Made by a program: the position numbers and the translations under genes. The notes beneath the pieces are model-generated. The model made no database searches, had not been told where the DNA came from, and saw only the letters and a list, made by a program, of their open reading frames with translations. Positions 46,469-56,122 of a DNA stretch of 64,000 bases are shown one piece after another; within the stretch, counting starts at the first letter, position 1; each line of letters opens with the position of its first letter. The stretch is from an uncultured Pigmentiphaga sp. (GTDB taxonomy: Bacteria > Pseudomonadota > Gammaproteobacteria > Burkholderiales > Burkholderiaceae_B), in the NCBI GenBank assembly GCA_937891425.1, contig CALAGD010000037.1, positions 47,862 through 111,861 of the forward strand, written 5' to 3'.

Positions 46469-47792
46469 GGGACAAAACCTCAGCCACTGTCAGAAACGAG
46501 CCAAAGACAACGATTCTATCATTCTCGGTTGCACGCTCACGCACCATCGCAAGCGCCTGCGATGGTGTATCACACAGCGTTATGCTGCGGTCGGCGTCAG
46601 CCTCGGGGATGCCTGCTGCACGCAGCCGATCTGCCAGGAAGTCTGCGCTGGCCGCACGCGGCCCCGTGAGGTTCGTGCAATACCAATGATCGATCCGGTC
46701 GCCTAGCTGCGCAATGACTGCATCGACGTCCTTGTCGGCGAGCATGCCGAATACGGCATAGGTATAGGGGAAAAATCCCATGCTGTCGAGATTCTGCGCC
46801 AGGACAGCCACCGCATGTGGGTTATGAGCGACGTCGAGGATCAGCGTCGGCCGTCCCGGGATGATCTGGAAGCGGCCCGGCAGACGCACGTTGAGCAGGC
46901 CCTGCCGCACAGCCTGCTGGGGCACGGCGAGGCGGTCTTCGAGGGACTCCAGTGCCGCCAGCACGCCTGACGCGTTCAGTAGCTGGTTGGCTCCGCGTAG
47001 CGCGGGATACGCCATGGCATTGCGACGTCGTTCGCGGCCCGCCCAGTTCCATTGCTGGCGATCCGCGGTGTAGTTGAAATCGACCCCGAAACGCCGCAGG
47101 TCAGCGCCGATTTCGCGTGCGTATTTGAGAACTGACTCGGGCAGCTGCGGGTCGGTGCAGATGGCGGGCTTCCCGGAGCGAAAGATATGGGCTTTCTCGC
47201 GCCCGATTTCCTCGCGTGTACTGCCCAGCCACTCGGTGTGGTCGAGGTCGATGCTGGTGACAATGGCACAGTCGGCGTCGATGATGTTGACGGCGTCGAG
47301 CCGCCCGCCCAGGCCGACTTCCAGAATCGCCACATCCAGCCCACTGTGCGCAAACAGGCGCAGGATGGCCAGCGTAGTGAACTCGAAATAGGTGAGCGAG
47401 ACCTCACCACGTGCCGCCTCCACCGCTACGAACTGCCCGATGAGCGCAGCATCGTCGACCGGCTCGCCATCAAGGCGCGCCCGCTCATTGAAACGCACCA
47501 GATGCGGCGACGTGTAGGTACCAACTCGATAGCCTGCAGCCAGCAGAATGGCCTCAAGCATCGCGCAGGTGGAGCCCTTTCCATTCGTGCCGGCAACGGT
47601 GATCGTAGTGCAGGGCAAGCGCAGGTCGAGTCGCCGCGCAACTTCCCGCACGCGATCCAGGCCCAGATCCATCGTCTTTGCATGGATCGATTCGAGATAG
47701 CTCAGCCAGGTGTCCAGCGAGGCGCTGGCCGAAGGCGCGCCATGGGTCATGCACCCGCTGTCCGCGGCGGCCGTGTGGGTTCCGTCTTGCAT
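46437..47792 (-). CDS. folC: Folylpolyglutamate synthase/dihydrofolate synthase
   Basis: FolC adds glutamate to dihydropteroate and then to tetrahydrofolates. The 451-residue product has the Mur-ligase P-loop 'TITVAGTNGKGSTCAMLEAI', the nucleotide site 'SIDLDHTEWLGSTREEIGRE', 'ILDVAHNPHAVAVLAQNL', and 'YTSPHLVRFNERARLDGEPV'. The start at 47792 has AAGGA about ten bases upstream; Met15 (47750) is an alternative. The order folC-SPOR-cvpA-purF matches the arrangement in many proteobacteria. Confidence 0.95.
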   Translation of the reverse strand: MQDGTHTAAADSGCMTHGAPSASASLDTWLSYLESIHAKTMDLGLDRVREVARRLDLRLPCTTITVAGTNGKGSTCAMLEAILLAAGYRVGTYTSPHLVRFNERARLDGEPVDDAALIGQFVAVEAARGEVSLTYFEFTTLAILRLFAHSGLDVAILEVGLGGRLDAVNIIDADCAIVTSIDLDHTEWLGSTREEIGREKAHIFRSGKPAICTDPQLPESVLKYAREIGADLRRFGVDFNYTADRQQWNWAGRERRRNAMAYPALRGANQLLNASGVLAALESLEDRLAVPQQAVRQGLLNVRLPGRFQIIPGRPTLILDVAHNPHAVAVLAQNLDSMGFFPYTYAVFGMLADKDVDAVIAQLGDRIDHWYCTNLTGPRAASADFLADRLRAAGIPEADADRSITLCDTPSQALAMVRERATENDRIVVFGSFLTVAEVLSHGDLYAQARQ

Positions 47793-47822
47793 CCTGATTC
47801 CTTCAACTTCGGTTCGATGCGT

Positions 47823-48995
47823 TCAGTTTTCAATCTCGAACACCTGGCGCAGATAGGCCAGGTAGGCCGCGTCTTCACACAGCGTGGCATCGGGTGTGTC
47901 AGTGACCTTGGCGACCGGCTGGCCATTGCAACGCACCAGCTCGAGCACGATTTCGAGCGGCTCGCAGCCAAGGTCGTTGGTGAGATTGGTGCCGATGCCG
48001 AATGCCACGTTGCAGCGGCTGGCGAACCGGCGCGACAGTTCCAGCGCCAACGGGAAGGTCAGGCCATCTGAAAACACGAGCGTCTTGCTGCGCGGATCGA
48101 CGCGGTTGCTCTGGTAATGCTCCAGCAGTCGCTCGCCCCAGACGTATGGGTCCCCGGATGCATGCTGGGCCCCGTCGAACAGCTTGCAGAAGTACATGTC
48201 GAAGTCGCGCAGAAACGCGTCTAGGCCGTATACGCCTGAAAGCGCGATGCCGAGGTCGCCGCGGTATTCCTTTGCCCAGGTCTCGAGGGCAAACACCTGC
48301 GAATCGCGCAAACGGGGTCCGAGCGCCTGGCAGGCCAACAGATACTCATGCCCCATCGTGCCCAGGGGAGTAATGCCATGCTGCTTGGCAAAATACACGT
48401 TGCTGGTACCGGCAAAGTTTCCCCCCAGCTGTTCGATGAGCGTAGCAACGACTTCCTGGTGCCACTGCTTGGAAAAGCGTCTGCGGGTACCGTAATCGGC
48501 CACGCGCAGGTTGCGCGCACCCGGGTCGTTACGCACCAGATCGATCTTGGCACGCAGCCGCTGCCGACCTTCGTCCCACGAGGGCAATGCGCCGTTGTGG
48601 CGGAAGTAGACCTCATTGACGATGGCAAGCACCGGGATCTCGAACAACAGGGTGTGCAGCCAGGCTCCCTTGATGCGGATGTCAATGCCGCCAGGACCCT
48701 CCCCCGGCTCGATCGACACGCAGTATTCCGGCAGGTGGAACAACCCGAGAAAGTCGATGAAGTCGCTTTTCAGAAAGCGCAACTGGCGCAGGTAGGCCAG
48801 CTCATCCTCCGTGAACCGCAACTGACACAGATGATGGACCTCATCACGGATCTCAGCGACGAAAGGCCGCAGATCCACCCCCTGCGTCCAGCAACGGAAC
48901 CGGTATTCGACCTGTGCGGCGGGAAAATGGTGCAGCACCACCTGCATCATGCTGAACTTGTGCAGATCGGTGTCCAGCAGCGACGTGATAAGCAT
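47823..48995 (-). CDS. pncB: Nicotinate phosphoribosyltransferase
   Basis: PncB salvages nicotinate into NAD synthesis. The 390-residue protein starts '[18 protein letters not shown]' and shows '[16 protein letters not shown]', which contains the His phosphorylated during the ATP-coupled reaction, '[16 protein letters not shown]' just before it, and the phosphate-binding '[19 protein letters not shown]'. It is a single gene between panB and folC on the same strand. Confidence 0.95.
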   Translation of the reverse strand: MLITSLLDTDLHKFSMMQVVLHHFPAAQVEYRFRCWTQGVDLRPFVAEIRDEVHHLCQLRFTEDELAYLRQLRFLKSDFIDFLGLFHLPEYCVSIEPGEGPGGIDIRIKGAWLHTLLFEIPVLAIVNEVYFRHNGALPSWDEGRQRLRAKIDLVRNDPGARNLRVADYGTRRRFSKQWHQEVVATLIEQLGGNFAGTSNVYFAKQHGITPLGTMGHEYLLACQALGPRLRDSQVFALETWAKEYRGDLGIALSGVYGLDAFLRDFDMYFCKLFDGAQHASGDPYVWGERLLEHYQSNRVDPRSKTLVFSDGLTFPLALELSRRFASRCNVAFGIGTNLTNDLGCEPLEIVLELVRCNGQPVAKVTDTPDATLCEDAAYLAYLRQVFEIEN

Positions 48996-49031
48996 TTCCG
49001 GTTTGCCTAATCTGGTTGCGCCTGCAGCCTC

Positions 49032-49919
49032 TCATGCCGCGGGAGGTTCGTTCCGGGGCTCCACCGTGGTTCCAGCGCCGTATGCAGCCCTGTCGCTCCG
49101 CGTCGCGCCCGAGTACACGTGTTCCGGGCCCGGGAAGGTGCCCGCACTGACTTCCTCGACGTATCGACGGAACGCCTGGAAAATTACGCCGCCCGCGCCA
49201 GCGCCGGACTGCAGCCCTGCGGTGAAGTCCTTCACGAATCGTGCAGGCGATGTGGTCAAGCCCAGCATGTCGTGCATCACCAGTACCTGGCCGTCGCATG
49301 CCGCACTGGCGCCGATGCCAATGGTGATGAGCGTGGTCTCTTCGCACACCCGGCGGGCCACTGGTTCAGGCACGCCCTCGATGACCAGCATGGCCGCACC
49401 GGCCTGCTCGAGTGCGCGGGCATCGGCAACGATTCGCTCGGCATCTTCTTCCTTGCGCCCCTGCACCCGGTAGCCGCCAATGGCATGGACGCGTTGCGGG
49501 AGCAGGCCTACGTGGCCACACACCGGTATGCCGCAGCGCACCAGCAGATCGACCGTCTCGACCAGTTCAGCTCCCCCTTCAAGCTTCACCATATGAGCGC
49601 CGGCCTGCATGATGCGAACGGCATTGCGCAACGCCACCGCGGGGCTTTCCTGGTACGAGCCGAAAGGCATGTCGGCAATGATCCAGGCGCGCGAGGTGGA
49701 CCGCGCCAGGCAGCGTACGTGATAGCAAATATCGTCCAGTGTGACCGGCAGGGTCGAGTCGTTACCCTGGACCACCATCCCGAGCGAATCGCCGACCAGC
49801 AAGGAATCGACCCCCGCCTCTTCCATGACCTTTGCGAAACCTGCATCGTAGCAAGTGAGCATGGCGATCTTGCGGCCGGCATCAAGCTGCTGTCGTAACG
49901 TGGTAAGGGTATGACGCAT
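49032..49919 (-). CDS. panB: 3-methyl-2-oxobutanoate hydroxymethyltransferase
   Basis: PanB makes ketopantoate from ketoisovalerate and methylenetetrahydrofolate, the first step to pantothenate and CoA. The 295-residue TIM-barrel protein shows 'IAMLTCYDAGFAKVMEEAGV', the metal-binding 'LLVGDSLGMVVQGNDSTLPV', 'MPFGSYQESPAVALRNA' and 'CGHVGLLPQRV', followed by the catalytic Glu region 'AMLVIEGVPE'. No panC is next to it. About 25 residues at the C-terminus after 'EHVYSGATRS' are poorly conserved. Confidence 0.95.
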   Translation of the reverse strand: MRHTLTTLRQQLDAGRKIAMLTCYDAGFAKVMEEAGVDSLLVGDSLGMVVQGNDSTLPVTLDDICYHVRCLARSTSRAWIIADMPFGSYQESPAVALRNAVRIMQAGAHMVKLEGGAELVETVDLLVRCGIPVCGHVGLLPQRVHAIGGYRVQGRKEEDAERIVADARALEQAGAAMLVIEGVPEPVARRVCEETTLITIGIGASAACDGQVLVMHDMLGLTTSPARFVKDFTAGLQSGAGAGGVIFQAFRRYVEEVSAGTFPGPEHVYSGATRSDRAAYGAGTTVEPRNEPPAA

Positions 49920-50204
49920 ATCGATAAGACCAGATAACAGTTAGTGGTTCGGGGGGTGCATGGTTGCCCTTCTGCATGGGATGGATAGCAAGACGCATGC
50001 GTCGTGGGCCCGACCGACCGGGGCCGACCAGGCATGCACCAGCTTTGTGCACACTCTGCGGAAAGCGCACACAACCGCAAAACATAGCACAAAGCCTGAC
50101 CCTCCTCCGGCCGACGGCCGCACCGGTTGAGGAGCGGACCTCGTACAAGGCGTAAAATATTAATTACGCCGCCTCAAGCCCATAGTGAAGCCGGAGTCTA
50201 ACGC

Positions 50205-50528
50205 ATGACCCACGTTGTTACCGAAAACTGCATCAAGTGCAAATTTACCGACTGCGTTGACGTCTGTCCCGTGGACTGCTTCCGCGAAGGCCCGAACTTT
50301 CTGGTAATCGATCCCGACGAGTGCATCGACTGTGCAGTCTGCATTCCCGAGTGCCCGGCCAACGCGATTTTCGCGGAAGAAGACGTTCCCCAGGACCAGC
50401 TCCATTTCATCCAGCTCAATGCGCAACTTGCCGCCCAATGGCCGGCCATCACGCGCACGAAGGAACCCCTGCCCGACGCCGACGAGTGGAATAACGTCCC
50501 CAACAAATTGCAGTACCTGGAACGATGA
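50205..50528 (+). CDS. fdxA: 7Fe ferredoxin FdxA
   Basis: The 107-residue ferredoxin has nine cysteines in the pattern of the Azotobacter FdI class: Cys9, Cys12, Cys17, Cys21, Cys25 in the first region and Cys40, Cys43, Cys46, Cys50 in the second, giving one [3Fe-4S] and one [4Fe-4S] cluster. The conserved C-terminal tail 'KLQYLER' is present. It carries electrons in the cytoplasm; the partner is unknown. It is a single gene, divergent from panB, with a 285-base gap that holds no other supported gene. Confidence 0.95.
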   Translation: MTHVVTENCIKCKFTDCVDVCPVDCFREGPNFLVIDPDECIDCAVCIPECPANAIFAEEDVPQDQLHFIQLNAQLAAQWPAITRTKEPLPDADEWNNVPNKLQYLER

Positions 50529-50784
50529 ACGACGACTGCAGTGGCATGAGGCCGGCACGCCTGAGCTTGCGTTTCCGCCCGGGCCCCGCCTGCCCGCCGC
50601 ACGCATCGCGCGAGTCGACAGTGCATCGCACCGACCCCCGGTTTCGCTTAGACGTTGCCGTAGCGGCGTACTCTCCAACCTGCTGGCTCAGCCGTGATCC
50701 ACGGCCGCCCTTTTTCTGGGCGTACCCGCGTATCCTGGCGAAACGTAACTGGTAAACCGATTTCGCCTTCAGAAGGATTTCACC

Positions 50785-52062
50785 TTGCTCTATCAGATCT
50801 ACGATTGGCAACGGTCCTGGCTCAGTCCCGTCGCGACGCTTGCAGGTGTAGGCGCACAGTGGTTTTCCAACCCCATGAGCCCACTGGCCTACAACCCCAC
50901 CTCATCCTATATCGCCGCCGGGCTCGAGCTTGCGCACCGCCTTGGGAAGGAATATGAAAAGCCGGCCTGGAACATTCATGCCACCGAGGTCGACGGCAGA
51001 TCCGTGCGGGTCAGGATCGAAACCGTCCTGACCAAGCCTTTCTGCCAGCTCATCCATTTCGCCCGCGAACTGCCTGCGCAACGGCCGTCTGACCCACGCA
51101 TCCTCATCGTCGCGCCGATGTCGGGTCACCACGCCACATTGTTGCGCGACACCGTGCGCACCCTGCTTCCAGCGCACGATGTCTACATCACCGACTGGAT
51201 CGACGCGCGCATGGTGCCGGTTTCCAAGGGCCCGTTCAGCCTCGACGACTACGTTGCATACGTGCGCGAATTCCTGCAGGCGCTGGGCCCCGATATCCAC
51301 GTAATGGCCGTCTGCCAGCCCACCGTGCCCGTGCTGGGCGCCGTCTCCCTCATGGCGGCCGACCACGACCCGGCCCTGCCCCGTTCCATGATCATGATGG
51401 GCGGTCCGATTGATCCGCGCTGCTCTCCGACCCAGGTGAACAGCCTGGCGTCCACCAAGCCCTACGAGTGGTTCGAGCACCACCTGATTCATCGCGTGCC
51501 CGCGCGTTATCCTGGCGCCGGGCGCCGGGTGTACCCGGGTTTCCTGCAGTACGCGGGATTCGTTTCGATGAATCCCGGACGCCACCTGCAGTCGCATTAC
51601 GACTACTTTCTGAAGCTTGTTCGGGGCGATGGCGACGATGCCGAAGCCCATCGCCGTTTCTATGACGAGTACAACGCCGTACTCGACATGGCTGCCGAGT
51701 TCTACCTCGACACGATACGCATCGTCTTCCAGGAGTACCGGCTCCCGCTGAGCACCTGGGACGTCGCCGGTCGGCGCGTCGACCCGGCATGCATCGAGAC
51801 GGTTGCGCTCTTCACCATTGAAGGCGAGCTCGATGACATTTCCGGGTTGGGCCAGACAGAAGCAGCACAGCGGTTATGTCCCAACATCCCCGAGCATGCG
51901 AAACGGCACTTCATTGCCGAAGGTTGCGGGCACTACGGCATATTCTCGGGCCGTCGCTGGCGGCAGAACGTTGCGCCCCGGATCCATCAGTTCGTTCGTG
52001 AGTTCAACCAGTCGATCAACAGGAAATCCAGGAATGGAAGCAAGCGGGAAGGCGCTAGTTGA
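50785..52062 (+). CDS. phaZ: Intracellular polyhydroxyalkanoate depolymerase
   Basis: PhaZ of this type degrades native PHB granules. The 425-residue protein is alpha/beta-hydrolase-like, with the nucleophile Cys177 in '[15 protein letters not shown]', the cysteine variant of the lipase box known from Ralstonia PhaZ1. Other family blocks are '[16 protein letters not shown]' near the N-terminus, '[15 protein letters not shown]' and the C-terminal His region '[14 protein letters not shown]'. Translation starts at TTG (50785), with AGAAGGA about ten bases upstream; no ATG fits. It overlaps rsxB by 29 bases. No phaC or phasin is nearby. Confidence 0.92.
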   Translation: MLYQIYDWQRSWLSPVATLAGVGAQWFSNPMSPLAYNPTSSYIAAGLELAHRLGKEYEKPAWNIHATEVDGRSVRVRIETVLTKPFCQLIHFARELPAQRPSDPRILIVAPMSGHHATLLRDTVRTLLPAHDVYITDWIDARMVPVSKGPFSLDDYVAYVREFLQALGPDIHVMAVCQPTVPVLGAVSLMAADHDPALPRSMIMMGGPIDPRCSPTQVNSLASTKPYEWFEHHLIHRVPARYPGAGRRVYPGFLQYAGFVSMNPGRHLQSHYDYFLKLVRGDGDDAEAHRRFYDEYNAVLDMAAEFYLDTIRIVFQEYRLPLSTWDVAGRRVDPACIETVALFTIEGELDDISGLGQTEAAQRLCPNIPEHAKRHFIAEGCGHYGIFSGRRWRQNVAPRIHQFVREFNQSINRKSRNGSKREGAS

Positions 52063-52753
52063 CCAGATTGAAGACCTGCTGCCTCAAACCCAATGTACCA
52101 AATGCGGCTTCGATGGTTGCCGCCCCTATGCCGAAGCCATTGCGCGCGGCGAGACTACGATCAACCGGTGCCCCCCTGGCGGGCAGGCCGGCATCGAGGC
52201 ACTGGCCGCGCTCCTGGACGTACCACCTCTCCCCCTTGACGCATCCCGGGGAGCTTACGGCCCCCTGCAGGTCGCCTGGATAGACGAGCAGCATTGCATC
52301 GGCTGCACCATCTGCATCAGGGCTTGCCCGGTAGACGCCATCGTTGGTGCCAACAAGCGCATGCATACGGTGCTGGCCGACCTCTGCACAGGGTGCGAAC
52401 GTTGCGTGGCGCCCTGCCCGGTGGACTGCATCACCATGCAGCCTGCAGTGCCCGAACGATACTGGACCCGCGCAGATGCCGAGCAGGCGCGCCGGCGGTT
52501 CGAGCAGCGCAACCAGCGCCTGCGCGAGGAAGCTGAACAGGCCTTCCGCCTGTCGGCTTACCTGGGCATCAACGTGCACACGCCCCCCGCAGGTGCTGCG
52601 CAGAATCCCGCTGGCAGTGTGCTGCAGGCAGAAGACCGCAACGCCAGCGCGGCAGAAGCCGTTCCCGCGCCGGTGGTAGCCGAGCACCGCCGCCGCGCTG
52701 CCATTGAGGCGGCGCTCGCGCGGGCACGGGCACGCCGCGCTACCAGCCGCTGA
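52034..52753 (+). CDS. rsxB: RsxB/RnfB-type ferredoxin
   Basis: The 239-residue protein has a four-Cys Fe-S domain '[16 protein letters not shown]' plus 'NRCPPGG', then two 4Fe-4S motifs '[16 protein letters not shown]' and '[15 protein letters not shown]', the RnfB layout. RnfB normally has an N-terminal membrane helix; here the protein begins '[20 protein letters not shown]' without one, so it is probably soluble. No other rnf/rsx subunit is adjacent. nth follows after seven bases, as is common in betaproteobacteria, which suggests a link with the Fe-S cluster of endonuclease III. The Ala/Arg-rich C-terminus is poorly conserved. Confidence 0.88.
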   Translation: MEASGKALVDQIEDLLPQTQCTKCGFDGCRPYAEAIARGETTINRCPPGGQAGIEALAALLDVPPLPLDASRGAYGPLQVAWIDEQHCIGCTICIRACPVDAIVGANKRMHTVLADLCTGCERCVAPCPVDCITMQPAVPERYWTRADAEQARRRFEQRNQRLREEAEQAFRLSAYLGINVHTPPAGAAQNPAGSVLQAEDRNASAAEAVPAPVVAEHRRRAAIEAALARARARRATSR

Positions 52754-52760
52754 AGCCCGT

Positions 52761-53591
52761 ATGAGCATGCCCCTTGCGGCCCGCGCGGAAATGTTCCGTC
52801 GCTTACGCGAGGCCAATCCTCACCCGCAGACGGAACTTGAGTACGGTTCAACCTTCCAGCTGCTGATCGCCGTGATGCTGTCGGCCCAGGCTACCGACCG
52901 CTCGGTCAATCTCGCCACCCGCGGACTGTTCGCGCGCTGTCCTACGCCACAGGCGATGCTGGAGCTGGGCGAGGAAGGCGTGGCCGAGGCCATCAAGACG
53001 ATCGGGCTGTACCGCACCAAAGCGCGCAACGTCATCGCCACGTGCAGGATTCTGGTGGAGCAGTACGGCGGCGAGGTTCCGGATACGCGGGAAGCCTTGG
53101 AATCGTTGCCCGGAGTTGGGCGCAAGACCGCCAACGTGGTGCTGAACACTGCGTTCAGGCAACCCGCCATGGCGGTCGACACGCACATCTTTCGCGTCGC
53201 CAACCGCACTGGCCTGGCACCAGGGAAAGACGTGCGCGCCGTGGAAGAAGCTCTATTGAAACGGGTGCCGAAGGAGTACCTGCTGGACGCCCATCACTGG
53301 CTGATCCTGCACGGGCGCTATGTGTGCGTGGCGCGCACGCCACGGTGCTACGAGTGCGGCATCGCCGACCTCTGCGAGTATCCCGACAAAACGCTGGCTC
53401 CCGGCTCCACGGTCAGCAGGAGCGCCACGCGCAGGCATGACGGCTCGAAGGCGACGCAGTCTGTCGCAGGCAAGGAGGATGCGCCCGCAGCCTTCCACGA
53501 CCAGGCGCAGGCCTGCTCCGACGCCACCCGGACAGCAACGAGCGCGAACCGCCCCCTGCGACGCCGTGCAGCGGTGCGCAAACAGGGCTGA
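52761..53591 (+). CDS. nth: Endonuclease III
   Basis: Nth removes oxidised pyrimidines and nicks the abasic site. The 276-residue protein has the helix-hairpin-helix 'LPGVGRKTANVVLNTA' with the catalytic Lys122, the catalytic Asp140 in 'VDTHIFRVANR', and the [4Fe-4S] ligands in 'CVARTPRCYECGIADLC' (Cx6Cx2Cx5C). After the cluster there is an extra tail of about 65 residues, Ser/Thr/Ala/Arg-rich and ending 'RPLRRRAAVRKQG', not present in E. coli Nth (211 residues). The start at 52761 is the first Met of the family-like region; a longer frame opens at 52704. Confidence 0.96.
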   Translation: MSMPLAARAEMFRRLREANPHPQTELEYGSTFQLLIAVMLSAQATDRSVNLATRGLFARCPTPQAMLELGEEGVAEAIKTIGLYRTKARNVIATCRILVEQYGGEVPDTREALESLPGVGRKTANVVLNTAFRQPAMAVDTHIFRVANRTGLAPGKDVRAVEEALLKRVPKEYLLDAHHWLILHGRYVCVARTPRCYECGIADLCEYPDKTLAPGSTVSRSATRRHDGSKATQSVAGKEDAPAAFHDQAQACSDATRTATSANRPLRRRAAVRKQG

Positions 53592-53684
53592 TTCGCCCTC
53601 CATACAGGCCGTGTTGCGCGGCAGGGCCCGGCTCCCGCCGTCCGACCTTGCCGGTATTTGCGCGTTGTTGTGCCAGCAAGAGCA

Positions 53685-53708
53685 TCGGGCCACCCCAAGG
53701 CGGCCCGA
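53685..53708. terminator. Hairpin between nth and hpaE (possible terminator)
   Basis: TCGGGCC (53685-53691) and GGCCCGA (53702-53708) form a 7-base stem with a ten-base loop in the convergent gap between nth and hpaE. No T-run follows on either strand, so it would be a weak terminator. The remainder of 53592-53839 holds no supported gene. Confidence 0.35.
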
Positions 53709-53839
53709 CCAGTCATTCACACGATATTCCCGCCGCACGAGAAGGCGCAGGTGGTGCAAAGGTCACCCCGAACCGGGTGTCGAACCTCTGCCCGCCACGT
53801 CTCAGTCTTTCCCTGGCCCGTACGGCCCGCGCACCCCGT

Positions 53840-55306
53840 TTACACACCCCAGCGCGGGATGTGGTGGCTGCCCATCGAGATGCAGACGTTCTTCACTTCG
53901 CAGAACACCTCGAAACTGTACTCACCGCCCTCGCGGCCCACGCCGGAATCCTTCATGCCGCCGAAGGGCTGACGCAGGTCACGCACGTTCTGGCTGTTGA
54001 TGAACACCATGCCGGCTTCGATGCCTCGCGCGATGCGGTGCGCCTTGCCCAGATCGTTCGTCCAGATATAGGACGCCAAGCCATACGTGACATCGTTCGC
54101 CAGCGCCAGGCCGTCTTCCTCTCCCTTGAAGGGCATCAGCGCGGCCACCGGCCCGAAGATTTCTTCCTGGGCGCAGCGCATGCGGTTGTCGACATCCACC
54201 AGCACCGTGGGACGCACGAAATTGCCTTTCGCCAGATGCTGAGGCAGATCAGCGGGCTTGTCAGGTCCCCCGGCGAGGATACGCGCGCCCTCCTTCTCGG
54301 CCAGCCGGATATAACCCGTGACCTTTTCCCAGTGCTGCGGCGTGATGAGCGCACCCACCTGGGTATTCGGATCGGTGGGATCACCCACGATCAGGCGCTC
54401 GGCGCGCGCGGCAAACTCCTTGACGAAATCATCGTAGACGGTCTCCTGGATGAAGATGCGCGAACCCGCGGTGCAACGCTCGCCGTTCAGCGAGAAGATC
54501 GTGAACAACGCGGCATCGAGCGCGCGTCCGAGGTCGGCATCGTCGAAGATGAGCACGGGCGATTTGCCGCCGAGCTCCATGGAGAACTTCTTGATGCCCC
54601 CCGCATTGGCGATGATCTTCTTGCCAGTGACCGTACCGCCCGTGAACGAGATTGACCGCACGGCAGGGTGACGCACCAGGGCATCACCCGCTGTAGCGCC
54701 ATAACCTTGCACCACGTTGAGCACGCCCGGGGGAATGCCTGCCTCCAGGGCGAGCATGCCAAGCTGATCGGCCGTCAGCGGCGACAATTCGGACATCTTC
54801 AGCACCGCGGTGTTGCCCAGTGCCAGGCAAGGTGCAGTCTTCCAGGTGGCGGTCATGAAAGGCACGTTCCACGGAGAGATCAGCGCGCACACACCCACCG
54901 GCTGGTACAGGGTGTAGTTCAGCATCTGATCGTCAACGGGATAGGTGTGCCCATTCACCCGCGTGCAGACTTCGGCAAAGAAACGGAAGTTCTCTGCCGC
55001 GCGGGGAATCAGCTGCTTGCTGGTCTGGGAAATGGGCAAGCCCGTGTCGGCTGTCTCCAGCCGGGCCAGTTCGGGGACGTTCTTTTCGATCAGGTCGGCA
55101 AGCTTATGCATCAGGCGCGAACGCTCGCTTGCCGGCGTGTTCGCCCACTTGGGAAAGGCGTCCTTGGCCGCCTGTACCGCAGCCTCGATTTCCGCCGCAC
55201 CCCCTGAAGCAACTTCTGCCAGCGGCTCGCCCGTGGCCGGGTTATAGGTGATGAATCGCTCGGCGCTGTCGACCTGTTTACCGTTGATCCAATGCTTGAT
55301 CGTCAT
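53840..55306 (-). CDS. hpaE: 5-carboxymethyl-2-hydroxymuconate semialdehyde dehydrogenase
   Basis: HpaE oxidises the ring-cleavage product of homoprotocatechuate with NAD, giving 5-carboxymethyl-2-hydroxymuconate. The 488-residue aldehyde dehydrogenase has 'ALISPWNVPFMTATWKTAPC', the NAD-site 'SFTGGTVTGKKI', the general-base Glu in 'MELGGKSPVLIF', and the catalytic Cys278 in 'NGERCTAGSRIF'. The name rests on the divergent hpaF-I genes and overall similarity. The start at 55306 has AAGGAG eight bases upstream; a longer frame opens at 55369. It faces hpaF across 302 bases that hold two promoters and two operators. Confidence 0.92.
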   Translation of the reverse strand: MTIKHWINGKQVDSAERFITYNPATGEPLAEVASGGAAEIEAAVQAAKDAFPKWANTPASERSRLMHKLADLIEKNVPELARLETADTGLPISQTSKQLIPRAAENFRFFAEVCTRVNGHTYPVDDQMLNYTLYQPVGVCALISPWNVPFMTATWKTAPCLALGNTAVLKMSELSPLTADQLGMLALEAGIPPGVLNVVQGYGATAGDALVRHPAVRSISFTGGTVTGKKIIANAGGIKKFSMELGGKSPVLIFDDADLGRALDAALFTIFSLNGERCTAGSRIFIQETVYDDFVKEFAARAERLIVGDPTDPNTQVGALITPQHWEKVTGYIRLAEKEGARILAGGPDKPADLPQHLAKGNFVRPTVLVDVDNRMRCAQEEIFGPVAALMPFKGEEDGLALANDVTYGLASYIWTNDLGKAHRIARGIEAGMVFINSQNVRDLRQPFGGMKDSGVGREGGEYSFEVFCEVKNVCISMGSHHIPRWGV

Positions 55307-55373
55307 GATTGCTCCTTGCCGACGTTGCGGCTGGCTTGGCCTCAGCATGCTGATGCTCGTCAGACCCAAACTA

Positions 55374-55414
55374 ATTAACTCGTTAATAATCTTACTTTTT
55401 CACGATAGTGTCAA
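55374..55414 (-). promoter_or_regulatory. hpaE promoter with overlapping operator
   Basis: On the minus strand TTGACA (55414-55409) and GATTAT (55391-55386) are 17 bases apart, a strong sigma-70 promoter starting near 55379. The palindrome ATTAACTCGTTAAT (55374-55387, 6-base arms) begins at the last two bases of the -10 box and covers the start. The site resembles MarR-family operators such as those used by HpaR. Confidence 0.7.
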
Positions 55415-55549
55415 TCGTAAACCGTAACGAGTTCGCCGCGGGCGCGCAGTCCACCCCAGCTTCGGCTTCGCTAATATTATTCTTCCTCTGTCGGACGGCA
55501 ATTTCGTACTGATCAGGCCCGGACAGGTTGCGGGCAACAGCATGCTGCA

Positions 55550-55590
55550 TTGCCCGCCCAAGGCGTGCAGTTTATTATTAACATGCTAAC
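55550..55590 (+). promoter_or_regulatory. hpaF operon promoter with overlapping operator
   Basis: TTGCCC (55550-55555) and TATTAT (55573-55578) are 17 bases apart, with transcription expected near 55585. ATTAACATGCTAAC (55577-55590) begins at the last two bases of the -10 box, exactly as the operator does in the hpaE promoter. The shared core is ATTATTAAC-N2-GYTAAY on each coding strand. Confidence 0.65.
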
Positions 55591-55608
55591 AACTTAGGAC
55601 GATGCATC

Positions 55609-56013
55609 ATGCCTCACATTTGGGTTGAGTACTCGGCCAATCTCGACGCCGAGCTGGACATCCCGCAGACGCTCAAGACGGTGCAGGATGCCGCCATCGG
55701 CGACGGGAAGGCATTCCCGCTCGCCGGCGCACGCACCCGTGCGGTCAGGGTCGATGGCTATCTGATCGCCGACGGCCACCCCGACAATGCCTTCATTCAT
55801 GTTGTCATCAAGGTCGGGCACGGACGCACGCTGGAAGAACGCAAGGCGTTGGCCGATCGCACCTTTGCCGCGCTCAAGGAACTCACTGCACCCATCATGG
55901 CGCGCCGACCGCTCGGGCTCTCCCTGCAGGTTGACGAGGCGGATCCTGTGCTCAACCTGAAATCCAGCAACTACCGCGAGTATCTTGCGCAACGCAGCGG
56001 CGCCATGAACTAG
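55609..56013 (+). CDS. hpaF: 5-carboxymethyl-2-hydroxymuconate delta-isomerase
   Basis: HpaF isomerises 5-carboxymethyl-2-hydroxymuconate to the 2-oxo form. The 134-residue protein is a tautomerase-superfamily member beginning 'MPHIWVEYSANL', so Pro2 becomes the N-terminal catalytic base after removal of Met. It has 'FIHVVIKVGHGRTLEERKAL' and ends in 'KSSNYREYL' as the family does. It is the first gene of the hpaF-G1-G2-H-I run, divergent from hpaE. Confidence 0.93.
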   Translation: MPHIWVEYSANLDAELDIPQTLKTVQDAAIGDGKAFPLAGARTRAVRVDGYLIADGHPDNAFIHVVIKVGHGRTLEERKALADRTFAALKELTAPIMARRPLGLSLQVDEADPVLNLKSSNYREYLAQRSGAMN

Positions 56014-56122
56014 CCACGCGTCGAAACTGCCGTCATGAGCCCGGCAAGCGCACTGCTTCGTTGCAACCTGGGCTATGCCAGCATGCGCCGGGCCTCAGGC
56101 GTCAACTTCCCATGGAGACGAC

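Noticed and set aside
53755..53815. tRNA-like stretch with a T-loop-like 'GTGTCGAACC'
   Set aside because: No matching acceptor stem, D-arm or anticodon arm could be folded upstream, so a tRNA is not supported.
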